From: Typha latifolia
Taxonomy: Eukaryota > Streptophyta > Magnoliopsida > Poales > Typhaceae
Length of the DNA: 64,000 nt
Assembly: GCA_019914945.1 (NCBI GenBank)
Contig: CM034104.1
Location: 13,876,046 to 13,940,045 of the forward strand
Reading direction: 5' to 3'
Positions 22,101 through 34,150 of the stretch are shown piece by piece. The position numbers and the translations under genes are program-made. Below the pieces are notes generated by a model that was given only the letters and a program-made list of their open reading frames with translations, made no database searches and had not been told where the DNA came from. How positions within the stretch are numbered: position 1 is the first letter of the stretch; each line of letters begins with the position of its first letter.

Positions 22101-24020
22101 AGTCAAGCAGAGAAGAGTGTAGGCACAAGCAGAAATCAGAAATTGTTGTTACATGAATGATGTACAAATGGTTCACGAATGCTAACAGAAATCAATTCAA
22201 TTTAATGAACAACGGGAGACTGTTAACAAAAAATTAAGCACCTGAATCTCCGGTAGTGAATGGGAATCTCTGCAAGCTTGCACACCTGAGCATAAGATCA
22301 GGCAAGAAGGTTAATATAAGATGGTTCAATTCATTCAAGTTAGGAAATGATCAGAAACAAGGTTCTGAAAAGGCACAGAAAGTAAAATTATTGCAGAATA
22401 CTGAAGGCAGTCATTAATGCATCAGAATCACTTTTAGAATTGTGAACGAGTCTTCTAAAGTACAGTATGGCACGTTGGAGGAGACAAATATGCTCATCAG
22501 GCTTACATCAACAGCCAAAAGCTCCAACCAATGATAGATCACAGAAGCCGAACGCTCAGAAGAGGAAGAAAGTATAACTATATTCTGTGAGGATGCTACT
22601 GATAACCTTAGAAGAGGTGATTCTCAGGTCATTCACATCAAGAAACAGATATTAAGTTGAGAATAAAAGAACACTCTCTAAAGATTCTAGTAAGCATTTG
22701 GAGTTCAACATGAGTTTCTTTTGAAGCAGCATTAAGGTTTGTTAACTGTCGATCTGTATGAATTGCCACTGGAAGATTAAAGACCAAAATTTCCTGTCAC
22801 AATAGCATGGTTTTTTCTTCCTTTTTATTTGAAATTTTAATTTGTTGACTACCGATTAATCTGATAGAGGTTCCGTGGCACCTACAGTACACCTACAAAA
22901 ACCATGTGAGTGGGACAAAAATGGAAGAAAAAGGAACAGCAGAAGGCCCTAATATGGAGTAGCATACTTGAGCATGTGGGACATGCCCAGTGATAATCAC
23001 TTGTAGGGGCAGCAAGATTCTACAAGATTTCACCACTGGATTCAGCCAAAGATGAATAGAAATGGTCTTTGCCTGGTAACAACAACATCTGAGTATCTGA
23101 TAACTGCACTTGCTGAATCTCCAGAGGACAACATAGGAAGTTTGGAATTGTTCAACATGTACCGTGAACAAAGCTAGGGAATTTGCAAGTACGTAAGACT
23201 TTGTTTGGTTTGAGACTAAGCGCCGAACTCGATTAGTTAAACTTATTTCTTAGTCTTAATTTTTTTAAGAGTAAATTTAATTAGATATAAAAAAGATAAA
23301 AAAATTAAAAAAAATTTAGTTACTGAACCAATTTAGGAGTTTCTGAACTAGTTAAGGAGGAGTTCCTAAACTCAAAGGAAGCAAGACCTAACATTTTAAG
23401 TTTTTAACACAGAAAACCAGCCCAAATATTAATTGCAGTCAGGTATGCCAATAGCATTTGGATACAAATATTATTTAGGCAACGCAAGCAACAGAATCAA
23501 GCACTTGACCTACATCCTAAGTTACAACACTATCTACTGTGTCATCTGTCCTTATGCATTGACATATTATAGTCTTTAAAAAGAACATTTCTCTCGCAAA
23601 TATAAGAAATCAAACAGAAGCAGCAAAGTGATCTACTAACGTTTAAGATTAGCAGTATCCATGCGCTTAAGAATGTCTGAGGCCCATAAATATGCTCCAT
23701 CTTAATTCTTAAATATTTGTTGAGAATTTGTTGGTTGTGACATTTATGTAGAAGATATATGTTCTAATTCATTTCAATGTTTTATTATGTTCTTTCCTTC
23801 ATATTTTTATGTGAAACTTTTTGCTATTGCTAATATATAGTAGAAAGCCGGGAAACTACCAAAACACAAGCTTCAACCAATCTCAAAGGGCTGAATTTTC
23901 ATGTCAAAAGAACAAGTTGATAGATCCTAACCTAGCACATTCAGAATGAAAATATGAATCAAAATTAAAAAAGAAAATTATGTCATGGGAATAATGAGTA
24001 GGCAGTAAGTACCTCAAGAG
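19172..24020. other. Gene-poor intergenic region
   Basis: Nearly 5 kb without a supported gene. Near 19230 there are G runs and GC-richer sequence. Further on the sequence is AT-rich and shows only short ORFs with no family features. At 22312-22240 (minus) a segment with exon-like borders, reading VCKLAEIPIHYRRF, may be part of a spliced 3' UTR of the M50B-like gene. A MITE-like element is listed separately. Confidence 0.5.
23203..23390. mobile_element. Possible short MITE with GTTTGGTTT-type ends
   Basis: The left end GACTTTGTTTGGTTTGAG and the right end CTCAAAGGAAGCAAGACC are imperfect inverted repeats about 190 bases apart, with an AT-rich interior. GTTTGGTT-type ends are common in non-autonomous plant DNA transposons. 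Target-site duplications are not clear. Confidence 0.35.
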
Positions 24021-26045
24021 TTAAGACAAAATGACCAATCCAAGGTAAATGGATCCACACAGAAAAATAAAAGAGATCATTCCCCTGCAAAAGAATTTAG
24101 CAATAATTACTGAGAAAGGTTACCCAAATATAACAGCTGATAAACAAGTGAGAGTAACTTTAAGGAAGATATCTGACCATATAACGCCCCATCCAACACC
24201 GTTACAAGGGCAAGGACATATTTCAGCAAATTTCTCAGCATCACTTGAGTGAACTCTTCGAGATATCAGATCATCATAGATATCTGCAGAATAAGTTAAA
24301 GACTGATACTCAGGCTGTCTGTCTTCTATCTTAGTTGTTTAATAGCAATTGAGTAATACATGAAAGATCATCCTTACCGTAAACTGAAAATAAACTGTTC
24401 ATCACACCTGCAGTTGCAATTACAAGTACCATTTTCCAGTTAGATTCCAAGTCACAAACATTTATTTCCAATGAGCAAGAGAAAACATGGAGCAGTTTGC
24501 ACCTATGAACAAGATGATGTATCGAAGAGCGTGGACCTTCGTAGTTTCTTGCAGTAGCCAAACAATGGCCAGAAATATGATAAAGCCTACACAGACAAAT
24601 TACAATAAGCTTTTTTCCTGCAAATGCCCGTGTGTGGATTTTGAACAAAGTAAACTGATGATTATACATACCTATACAAAGTCCTCGAAGCAACCACTGC
24701 ACATCCAATATCATTTTGCAGACAGACAGAAAGAAAATGATAGTTCAATAAATGCAGACAGAAGAATACGTCGATCTAAGACTATGGATAAAGAATCAGG
24801 CAGGACAAAAGAAATGAAACCTAAGTGGTAAATTTTAAAAAGGCGATACTTACATTTTTAGCAACAAAAAGGACTACAAGCAATGCAAGTATAAAGCAAC
24901 CAGCTGCAATCCTTGTGGTGAGAAGATTGGTGGAGGAAAGTATAAATACCATTCCCCAAAATGATGATCCTAGATCTGTATGTTAAACAGTAAAAGTATA
25001 GATGACAGTTCATTAGAAGACCCATAAGAACCAAGTAAAGTCATGTAAACGATGAGTAACGGATTTAAGAGGTTCCATGGATTAAATTTTGAGAGCTTCA
25101 AAACGTAAGGAACTAGAAATGGTAAAAAATGAACAGGTGAAGGAATAAAATGCATTACATCCAGCTGGCAAAATAATCCAGTAGATGCCACCGCGGGTTT
25201 GTGTAACACCACCCTCATCGGCATGAACCTGCATACCCTCCACCTGCATAGGATGATAAGAATACTATTCTGTCAAGAGACACACAACAATTGACTTTCC
25301 TATGCCTAATCGCATAATGCACGAAACAAGCTCGAGGGGATTGACTAGAAAATTTTCATGAATGCATTATTCCAAGGGAAGGCAAAATCTTGTAAAACTC
25401 TCTTTATCTGCTTAACACCACATATTCAATTAGCGAAATCTAGAACTTTATTCCATCTTATACATTTATATTGCACAAGGGACTCGTACAGCCTCCAGGT
25501 CTTACATTTTCCACCTCTATATCCCGCTACTCTGCTCAGTGCTTCAAATTCGAGTAATCCACCTCGTTATAAAAACAAAACTAGTAGAGAAAGCCAACAC
25601 TGCATCACCTTGGATCGTCGCCCCATTTCCAAGTACGTATGTCAGAATTAGAAAAGCACAAATTTCCCAAAATTTAAAGATTTTAGAACCACAAGTTCGC
25701 TACGAGCATTGCCTAAACACATCAGACGAATCAAGATTCGATCAACGAACACTATCAGGAATAGAGCAAACTTACGTCGCCGCACGTTAGCTTGCAAGCA
25801 AGAGCATGGCTCGTCTCGTGCAGGAATACCGTGATGAGCTTGAACGGCGTGAGCAGCACTGTCCTCCACAACTACAATTAATTACAAGTAATAGGACTGC
25901 AATTATAAATCCCGATCTAAATCTCGAGGAGGGGCAACCTTGAATTAGGACTCACGGCGAGGATGACGACGGTGAAGACCCCGACCGTAGCGATAAACAC
26001 CTTCTGGTCGTGATCGCAGCAGTTCTTGAGCTCCCAATTCGCCAT
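24021..26045 (-). CDS. Peptidase M50B-like membrane protein
   Basis: Nine small exons (26045-25956, 25871-25776, 25243-25159, 24975-24854, 24696-24672, 24586-24503, 24407-24378, 24283-24178, 24084-24021) add up to 233 residues with all phases matching. The zinc motif H48-E-T-S-H52 (HExxH) sits in VFLHETSHALACKLTCGD. Conserved blocks are GGVTQTRGGIYWIILPAG, LGSSFWGMVFILSS, WLLRGLCIGFIIF and CPCPCNGVGWGVIWG. About six hydrophobic segments suggest a multi-pass membrane protein; the N-terminus is MANWELKNCCDHDQKVF. The Pfam family M50B-like (PF13398) groups it with site-2-protease-like peptidases. Substrate and compartment are unknown to me, and a third zinc ligand was not identified. The 5' end has a GA tract just upstream of the start. 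Confidence 0.9.
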
Positions 26046-26057
26046 CTCCCTCCCTCC

Positions 26058-26080
26058 CTCTCTCTCTCTCTCTCTCTCTC
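26058..26080. repeat. (CT)n tract in the leader of the M50B-like gene
   Basis: The tract lies 13-35 bases upstream of the minus-strand start at 26045, so the mRNA carries GA repeats there. Confidence 0.85.
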
Positions 26081-28966
26081 CCCCCGATTGGCTTCAAATT
26101 TTTAGATCTGGCGGCGATTTGGAATTTTTGGGGGAAGGAGAGGCGACCAATCCCGTAATGAAGAGCTCCAAATCTTTTTCAAATGCAAATAACTCACGGA
26201 AAATGGAGAGAGAGAGAGAGAAGACTTTAGTCTTCGACAGAGTTCGCGCATATTTAGCATTCTGGAGACTCGCAAAAGCGCGTCTCGATTGGCCGAGGAT
26301 TTAATACAACAATAGTTGGCTCTACCGTACACATTAGTTTTGGATTTACAAATATCTTTTTAGTGGATAATCGAGGAGGCACGAATAAAAAATTAATGAT
26401 ATTTGAAATTTGAAATAATATCGTTGAGTATACGACAATGTCTTCGAACGAGTCAACGGTCAACGTGTTAATATGTTTCCGGCTGGCGGCGTCGCTGAAT
26501 TATATGGATAAAATACATAAAAAATGGATTAATATAATATGCTCTGCGACTTTACTATGTAACTTTTGCGTGTTGCTTTGTATCTCTTTTTTAGGGAGCG
26601 GGAGCAACCAAGATTGGAAAAGTAAATTAAAAAAAAGTAGTTCACGTCACTAAGATGAGGATTTTTTACTAGACTTCGTCTCTTGGTCCAATTTGAAGAC
26701 AGTTTCTCTGGGAAAAGCTTAGTGGCGAAGGTATAACCCTGTTAACATTTGTGGCCAAATTCAAACAAAATCAACCAACATAGAGTAGGCCAGGAGTTCC
26801 AGAAAGCTACACGATTGATTTCTGAATGATACTGCTAAAAATAACCTTTGCAATAAATAACACCTTGGTCCACAAAAGAGCTATTTATTGGTAGCTATAC
26901 AGATCTCTTTGCGTTCACTTTAGATTCTCCAATTAGCTAGTTATAAAAAGTTTTATCATTCGAGAAAGCGAAAAACTGAGGCAAAAGCTCCAACCTCCCA
27001 GAGGAATTGCCGCGAGCTGCCCATTGTTATCTGTACAGTAGATGGAATCAATTGTCAGATTGCATGATTGATCCATTGTCGAAAGCTGAAGATAAAGTCA
27101 ATGAAGATTATCAAAGAAGTAAGCAAAAAAAAAAAAAGTAAAACTACTGATAAAACTGGTTGAAAAGTATTGAGTTGGCATAAATGATGGCAGCACATGA
27201 GGAAGACTAATTCCCACATTCGGACCAGTTCTTATCCCCAATCTACTCAAACAAACAAACAAACAAAATTACAAGCAGTGGCCAATAAGGACTCCTCATA
27301 TCCTCTCAAGTTTCACAACCCATAACGGCATTCAAATTCCACTGGACCAAATGTTATCTAGTACTCAACAGTATAAATTACAAGTAGTGGCCAATTAGAA
27401 CATCTTGTCAAAAAAATATTTCAGGATCTAGTATTAGGAGGCTTTTCTGCATTTCAGTCAGCATTCAATCTGTCTATGCCAAAGCCATCTCAGACAATAA
27501 GAGAGTCAGTTCCTCATTCCCATAACACTTGCAAAGGGGCCTTAGGCCCTGTTTGGTTGCTGGTTAAGGGATTCCTTAATCTAAATTAAGGAACATTACT
27601 CTAGATGTGTAATCGACCATAAGATTATCCCTCAATCAGATTAGAAACACAGTTGTTGAATCTTATTATATACATAAGCTCAATTACAATTTTATTCTTT
27701 ATTTGACTAAAATTGTTTCACATGACATGTCAAAAATTCCCTCCTCCCTCCTACCACCCATCTATTTCATTCCAAAACTATGATTAAAATTGAATTAAAC
27801 TTTTAGTTTGAGCAGGAAAGTAGGCTATACTAGTTTTTCTCTTTATTTAAAATGAGTTTAGGCCCAACGACTTTACTATTTCTACCTTTAATAAGACCAA
27901 ATGGCAGGATTTATTATTTTGTATCTACAAACTTATAATTTCATACCTTAAAATCTGCATTAATTACTTATCAGCAGGCATTATACTTACAACTATGCAA
28001 TGAGAATAACTAAACTAGATTTTTCCTTAACTGAGAATCAAATGCCACAGAGCAATACTTGGATGTGGTCAATTACACTAACACAGTTCTGTCAATTATT
28101 ATTAAGAGTTCAGAAAAAGTGTTTTATTGTTATGGAGTAAGAAGCTTTGGTATCTTAATGGACATTCATTTATTCTGAGCTATTAGAGAGAAACCAGTTT
28201 TGGGGAACTGTGTTAATATGCACCACACAAATTCAAGAAGTGTGACACTTCTTGACATTACTTAAGAAATGCAACTTGATGTAAATTCAATTTTTTAACT
28301 CACCAAAGCACCGCTAAACAATCAATTCATCTCCTAATTTTATATCAAGTTGATCCATATAAAAATAAAAGGTTTTGTATTAACAAAGAAGTGTTACTTA
28401 TATAGGCTGGCTTGGAGTGTCAAACAGTTCATGGCAGCTCTACACACCAGACACCTATACAAATTCTTATCTATATTTCACTGATATTCTTTTAACTCCC
28501 ACATGTAACAAATATAATCAAGTAAAAGATAACTAGAGAGGGTAAGTCCATGAAACATTTACATGATTAGTTGATTCATAAAATATTCACTTAGAATTAT
28601 GTTAAAGCCATAAAGAACTGGCATATGCAAGCCCATTATTGTAAATTACATTGAACAATCAGGCTGCCATATGAACACTTCCATTTCCATGCATTTGAGG
28701 TTCTCCACCACTACAAGTACAAAATAAAATGGAATTTATACAACATGGACTTTTGACCTTGCAAGGACAAAGAGTTGTGCATCCCAAGAATTCCATACTG
28801 ATCATTACTTCTAAATGATCTAAAGTAAGAAATGTAACTGGAAATCACTTTACGTTTGAAATGTACTGAATAAGAACAGAGATACTACTTACTATCAATT
28901 TATAATTGCCCAAACAAAACTCAGCCTACCTGTTGAATTGCCTCCCTTTGCCAAACCATTCGTCGT
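26081..28966. other. Intergenic region
   Basis: This region holds the promoter of the M50B-like gene and the 3' flank of SG1. Around 27060-26990 (minus) an open segment starting MDQSCNLTIDSIYC has splice-like borders; it may be a 3'-UTR exon of SG1 or chance. No supported protein gene. Confidence 0.4.
27543..28047. mobile_element. Possible degraded DNA transposon with GGCCCTGTTTGGTT end
   Basis: The left end GGCCCTGTTTGGTTGCTGG is a common start of plant hAT or Mutator-type MITEs. A weakly matching inverted end (CCTTAACTGAGAATCAAATG) lies about 500 bases on. The right border is doubtful. Confidence 0.25.
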
Positions 28967-29902
28967 TCAATTCTTCAAGGCACCATGCCTTCTGTTCTCC
29001 TCGATTTGTCCGAACACCTTCATCGCAATCATGCCATCATCAAAATGCTGTGCATGCGGATGGTCCTTCGGAACAAGCCCTCGGTACTTCTCGAACTGCT
29101 TCTCCGCCTCATCCTTCTTCCTCATCAGACTATATATGATCCCCTGACAAAGGTAAGGCCGGAAATCCTTGGGGTCCTCCTTCACCAACTCTGTGTAAAT
29201 CTTTAGCGATTCCTCATACTTCCCCTCTACAACCCTAATCTGAGCAACCAACAGCTTAAAATCCCTCAAATCCTCCTTGCGCTTCTCCTTCCTGCACAAT
29301 TCCATGGCACCCTCGATCCTCTTCGCAATGTGATCCAACTCCGCGGGGCTCTCGGAGGCGGCCATGATGAGGCCGTGATATGCCTCAACGAGTAACGGAT
29401 CCTTCTCCAGGAGCCGTTCAAACCCTAATTTCGCGGCTTCCTCTTCGCCGTTTTGGATCTGGAGGAGGGATCTGAGTAAAGGTAGCTCCTTTTCGTCGGG
29501 CTCGAGCGCGATGAGGCGGTCGACGATGGCGATCGCCTCCGGGAGCATACCGGCCTTGATCCTGGCCTCCATTAGGGTCCGGAGCGACGTGCTGTCATCG
29601 ATTATCGTTTTGGGATCGAACGAAGAGACGGTGGTGGGAGGAAATGAGACAGCGGCAGCGGCGGGGAAGGGGTTGGAGAAGCGGGCGAAGAGGAGTGCGG
29701 CAGCGGCAGCGGCGGTGATGGCAATGGGTTTGAGGAGGGAGGGGAGAGGGGGTAGGGTTTTGGGGGAGGGTTTAGGAGAGTTATAGGAGGCGCGAAGTTT
29801 TGGGGAGAAGGGTTTGAGAGAGATGCAATAGTGGGGTTTGGAGTGGGTGGGGAAGGAGAAGAGTGCGGTTGGGTGGAGCGAGGAGAAAGAGGAGGAGTTC
29901 AT
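28967..29902 (-). CDS. SG1: SLOW GREEN 1-like chloroplast TPR protein
   Basis: A single-exon ORF of 311 residues. The N-terminus is Ser/Pro-rich and basic without acidic residues for about 70 positions, as in a chloroplast transit peptide. An Ala-rich hydrophobic stretch (IAITAAAAAALLFARF) follows. From about residue 105 come helical TPR-like repeats: LRTLMEARIKAGMLPEAI, GFERLLEKDPLLVEAYHGL, YEESLKIYTELVKEDPKDF and KKDEAEKQFEKYRGLVP. SG1 of Arabidopsis is a chloroplast TPR protein whose loss delays greening; that function is inferred here. The start codon fits the transit peptide and no upstream exon is needed. The C-terminus after VFGQIEENRR is short. Confidence 0.88.
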   Translation of the reverse strand: MNSSSFSSLHPTALFSFPTHSKPHYCISLKPFSPKLRASYNSPKPSPKTLPPLPSLLKPIAITAAAAAALLFARFSNPFPAAAAVSFPPTTVSSFDPKTIIDDSTSLRTLMEARIKAGMLPEAIAIVDRLIALEPDEKELPLLRSLLQIQNGEEEAAKLGFERLLEKDPLLVEAYHGLIMAASESPAELDHIAKRIEGAMELCRKEKRKEDLRDFKLLVAQIRVVEGKYEESLKIYTELVKEDPKDFRPYLCQGIIYSLMRKKDEAEKQFEKYRGLVPKDHPHAQHFDDGMIAMKVFGQIEENRRHGALKN

Positions 29903-30393
29903 TGAAGTTTCCAGAGGCGGATTTGGAGCTCACGAGAGATTGGAGAAGAAGACGGAGCTAATACTGCAATAGTACTGTAGAGCTTATACTACTGTGCATA
30001 TACGGTAAGAAAACGCATTTTATGTTTTATCCCTCGTGATTTACCAAAATTACAAATACCTCCTGAAACTTTTATTTACTGGTTCATATAAAGTCAAAAT
30101 TATCAAAATTTAACACTTTTTGTTATCCTTTTCTTGCCTCTGTAATTATATATATATATATATATATATCTCTTATTTTCGGAGAAAAGAAAAAAATTAT
30201 AAAATAACAGAATTAATTCATAATGAACCAAAAATTCATCCCGTTGTTCACCGAAGAGGAAGCTGTACACCTTGGCGGATAACAACAATCCCGCCTATCT
30301 TTTATTCCTACCCCTATTATATATCCAGAAAACGAGGGGGTCTAAAACGAAAAATAATACTAATAAAAGCTACTACTATCTACCAAAATCTAA
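29903..30393. other. Spacer between SG1 promoter and the 3' end of the 1589-type gene
   Basis: About 490 bases, AT-rich, with a (TA)n tract at 30146-30170. It should hold the SG1 promoter and the downstream gene's 3' UTR. No gene was seen. Confidence 0.5.
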
Positions 30394-30864
30394 CTATAAC
30401 TTAAAATTACAGCCCAAACTCGCAGCCAAAGTCTCAGCATTTACACCCACTCCTCTCTCTCTCTGCCTTCCATACGTCTCAAAGAACTCCTTGTTCTCCT
30501 TCTCCAACTCCTTCCAGACTACACCAAGAAACACCACTGATTAATCTCCGAATATTTTACAAAATATTTTTCTTTTTTGAAAAAAGAAAAAGAAAAAGGT
30601 GAGAGAATCTAAAAGACACCAACCAGTGGAGGTGATGACTGGCTTCACATTTGCATGCTTCGATAACGCTTCCATGCACTCCTCCATGCTCATCCCAAAC
30701 AGTAGACACTTCTCAATCAGGTGTTGCACCTGATAAGATCAATAAACCCCATCTTGAGCAAAATAATTAAAACACAGAGGACTAAATTGAAAACCTTTGC
30801 CGATCGAGATCTTCTCTATTACCAGGCGGATGTAGGAAGCTGGGGAGTTGTCGCCGACTGCCAT
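30394..30864 (-). CDS. Small plant protein 1589 (TIGR01589 domain), RPGE/BPG4-like
   Basis: Three exons, 30864-30823, 30729-30624 and 30518-30394, with phases 0 and 1, give 90 residues. The sequence starts MAVGDNSPASYIRL. The plant-specific domain follows: VQHLIEKCLLFGMSMEECME, ALSKHANVKPVITSTVW and KELEKENKEFFETYGRQRE. The first part is the block that defines plant protein 1589 (TIGR01589). From memory, Arabidopsis At3g55240 belongs here and represses GLK-driven photosynthetic genes (RPGE2/BPG4), with overexpression giving a pseudo-etiolated look. The family is sure, the specific function inferred. Introns are short (93 and 105 bases). No single exon is long enough to be obvious, so ORF-only annotation would miss this gene. 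Confidence 0.88.
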
Positions 30865-32156
30865 TTGGGATTTGGGAAGGTTGTGCGAAGAGGGGTTGCA
30901 TATTTATACATCTATAGACTAGAGTGGCAATGGAGATAGAGGTCAGGAGATCACGTGGGACGGAGGAGATCATTGGAGGAGGTGATACGAAGGGGTCGGC
31001 TATGGAATTTTAAAATTGGATGGACGACCGACGTGTCAAACGTTTAACTTTTATAGGACAGGTACCTCACGCCTTCACGTGACACCTGGTACTGCCAGCG
31101 AATCAGGATGTGCCACGTCGGATCGGACTCCATCCAACGGCGTGATTTCTTCTGTCGAAGTACAGCTTGGAACACCCTCTCTCTCCTCCTCTGTCCCTCC
31201 GTCGACGGTGGAGTCCCGATCTTTTTGCCGGTTGTCTCTTCCTTTGGTATCCACTCTGTCATCTCCTCCTCCTCCTCCTCCTCCTCCTCACCTAACTTCC
31301 TCACTCTGTCGCACTTTGTCGCCCTCACTTGCATCCATCGATCGCACCGTTCCCATCGCTCCCACCTCCTTGTCTCTTTCTTACTCGCTATTCGCTATAG
31401 CAGTATAGTTGTTCTTTTGCCGTTCTAAAGATATATGTATTTTATTAAAATATAAATTAAGTTATTTTTAATAAAATACATAATTTATTTCCTTCATTTA
31501 TATTTTATAACCAAAATAAAACTTGTAAATACTCCAAAGGTACGTAGAGTATTAATCATGCATTCAATTATATATATATAATTTTTTTTATTATTTTTTT
31601 ATCCTCCACGTAGGAACAAACTTTGGCACGGCATTAGAGTCCACGTAGGCTTTTCTGGCTAATATAAGCCAACCAACGAATGACAGGCGAGAGGTTTGGA
31701 GACGCAAGTCGAGATCCAAGTGGATTTTGCACTCACATAGTCACAGTGTAGTTTATTGGGCTTTTGCGATAATTTTGCTCGTATTATTTGAACTTAGCCT
31801 AAATGACGTGTCATGTGTGTACAGTTGGTTTTATTATTTATAGCCTAATATGAAGGCAAAACAAGAACATCTTGCCACGCCATGATGTCATTTCATTTGT
31901 TATCATCTATATCAATATATTCATACACCATTGCCTACTTTAACAAGTCGCTTTTCGAAGTACATCGTCCATTATATATAAATATATATGTGTTATGGTT
32001 AGGTACACTTGTTCCTAAACTATTGTCCTTTGTTTTTTTTTTTACATAGATCCATATGAAGTCTTCATATGTATTGTGTCATTATGTGGAATATTTATCC
32101 TCTCAACTATTTAAGACTGGGTTCCATTAGCTTTAGATTAAAAGTGATTCAAAAAC

Positions 32157-32738
32157 CTTAGTTTAAAGATATAGGTTAAATATATTTCATCATCGTATAC
32201 TTATGCCTAAAATATTTCAAACTAGTTCTTGTACTTACCATTAAAATAAAATCTTCAGCTATTCTATCAAATTTAATGTAAAACTTTCAAATGACTAAAA
32301 TAACTCTTCATATTTATTAGGCAAGATAGATGAGTTTTTTTATCTAACTTTTTAATTCATATTTGTTTTGTTTCTAGATATAATATAACTATGAAATTTC
32401 ATACAAAATTATATTTAATAAAATTACTATATATTTAGCACAATTTATAATGTAATAGAAAAAATATGTGAATATTTGTTAACAGAAATAAATATTCATA
32501 TATGAAGAAAATGATATTTTTATTTATAAAAAATTAAGAACTAATGGAATTCAGCCTCTATTAAAATTTTAAATTTCTTTTTTGGCACGCTCCATTAATT
32601 TTGATGAAAAAACTAACAGTTTAACTTTAATCTTAAATATATAAAAAATTAATTTAAAACTTATAAAGTATAAAGAGTAAAGTAATTTTAAGCATAAGTA
32701 TGAAAAGATAAAATATATTTACACTATTAAACCAATGC
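32157..32738. mobile_element. MITE-like element with long imperfect terminal inverted repeats
   Basis: The left arm (about 32157-32215, containing ATACTTATGCCTAAAAT) matches the reverse complement of the right arm (about 32685-32738, containing ATTTTAAGCATAAGTATG). The match runs over roughly 40 bases with a few mismatches. The interior is AT-rich with no ORF. A second inner pair (TTCCATTAG near 32122 and CTAATGGAA near 32542) suggests nesting. Borders and target duplication are uncertain. Confidence 0.5.
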
Positions 32739-33940
32739 TTGTAATATGAATAGAACCAAATTTTTGGTGTATATCTCATCTATCCAATAAGTTCCTCTCT
32801 GGAGAATTCTCTATCAGTGGAAGTTTTAGGATGGCTTCTAGCTATCTTTTCTAATAAAAGATTTATGTAAAACTTTTAAATTGTCTCCTTTGTTAATTAT
32901 TCTTCTTAGATATTAGATAATTGAGGAGTATGGCAGAAAATAAATTAAAAAAAATTATATGAAATAAGTAATAATCTAGAGAATTAGTCTAGATAAAATT
33001 AATCTCTGGTTGAACAAGAAGTAGGTGAGGAATTTTTTATTTATTTCCAGTATTCCTGCTAAAGACTATAAAACCTTAACCATAAAGGGCGACTCTTTCG
33101 ATTGGAATGTCGATCTCCAGGACATAAGATATAATGCATAACTTTAAACTAGTTTAGTATCTAAACAGCAATTTATCATTAAATAATTTACTCTCTCTCC
33201 TCTCCTCTCTTATTCCATCTAATATCTTATACTTACTAACAAAATTTAATTAATATTTTGCCTTTGAATTCAAAGGTACCATTTTAATTAACTATTATTT
33301 GTTTTAAAAAAATAAGAAGAAGAAGAAATCTTTCTCTCCTCTTTGAATTTTATCCATTATAAAGTGAAATTTAGTCGTTTGACAAAATATCTAACAAAAT
33401 GAGTGTAGCTAACTAAAACCGGACTTATACTAACATCCAAACACATTATAATGATTTAGAGATGGCCAACTATTTGACCGGATGATCTCTATAGTCATAA
33501 TCAAGGACACGTGTCAGGTGATGGGCGCATCATTGGAGATCTTCTTCCAACCTACCTGACCCACTCCCTAATCAACTTGGATCATGTCACTGGTGGACCC
33601 AATCACAACTAATCTCTAGCCACTCTGACTAACTACTTTGGACCAATTTGACCGCCACCCAACCCGACCCGACTCGGTCCAGTCCTTGTCCAAACCACTC
33701 CCCTCCTACTCTACTCCAAACGCTATCCACAACTCCAGTCAAACTACTCGCCCATCATTAACCGTCCGTTCCTGATATACTCAAAGCCGACGGCGGAGAT
33801 CGGGCCCTGATGATTCGTCGACGCCGTAAGATACGGTGTACACCGCCGCGGTTAAAATTGAAATTGAAATTAAAAAATATTGTTAAAACCCCCCCTTCTC
33901 TCTCTCCTCTCTTTCTCTATCCTCTTCCATACCCTCGCCT

Positions 33941-33961
33941 CTCTCTCTCTCTCTCTCTCTA
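33941..33961. repeat. (CT)n tract in the MKP1 leader
   Basis: About ten CT units lie roughly 190 bases before the MKP1 start codon, in pyrimidine-rich surroundings. Confidence 0.85.
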
Positions 33962-34150
33962 GATTTTTTTTAGGGTTAAACTCTGGATTGCTCTCGATGC
34001 GGAGGCTCCTCGATCTCTCGTGACCTCTGTAAGTTTGATTCGATTCTCTTGTAAAGTTTGCTTGTCGGTAGGTCGCTGATTGGTCTCTTCGCAATAGCTG
34101 CGTCCTTGTCTGCTGCAAACTAGGGTTTGGTAGATCGGATCGAGAGAGGA

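Larger units (their letters stand above)
30865..34150. other. Large AT-rich intergenic region and MKP1 leader
   Basis: The first part (30865-31430) is the promoter side of the small 1589-type gene; it has a CTC-repeat at 31262-31290 and overlapping ORFs on both strands that I do not trust. The rest is AT-rich with a MITE-like inverted repeat (listed separately). From about 33880 the MKP1 leader begins, with CT-rich sequence and TAGGGTTA/TAGGGTTT elements at 33971 and 34121. Confidence 0.5.

Noticed and set aside
31016..31428. Overlapping ORFs on both strands near a CTC repeat
   Set aside because: Low-complexity Ser/Pro and Glu/Arg sequence produced by the microsatellite; no recognised domain and no splice support.
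34127..34150. Upstream extension of MKP1
   Set aside because: The start would be TTG; the true ATG is at 34151.
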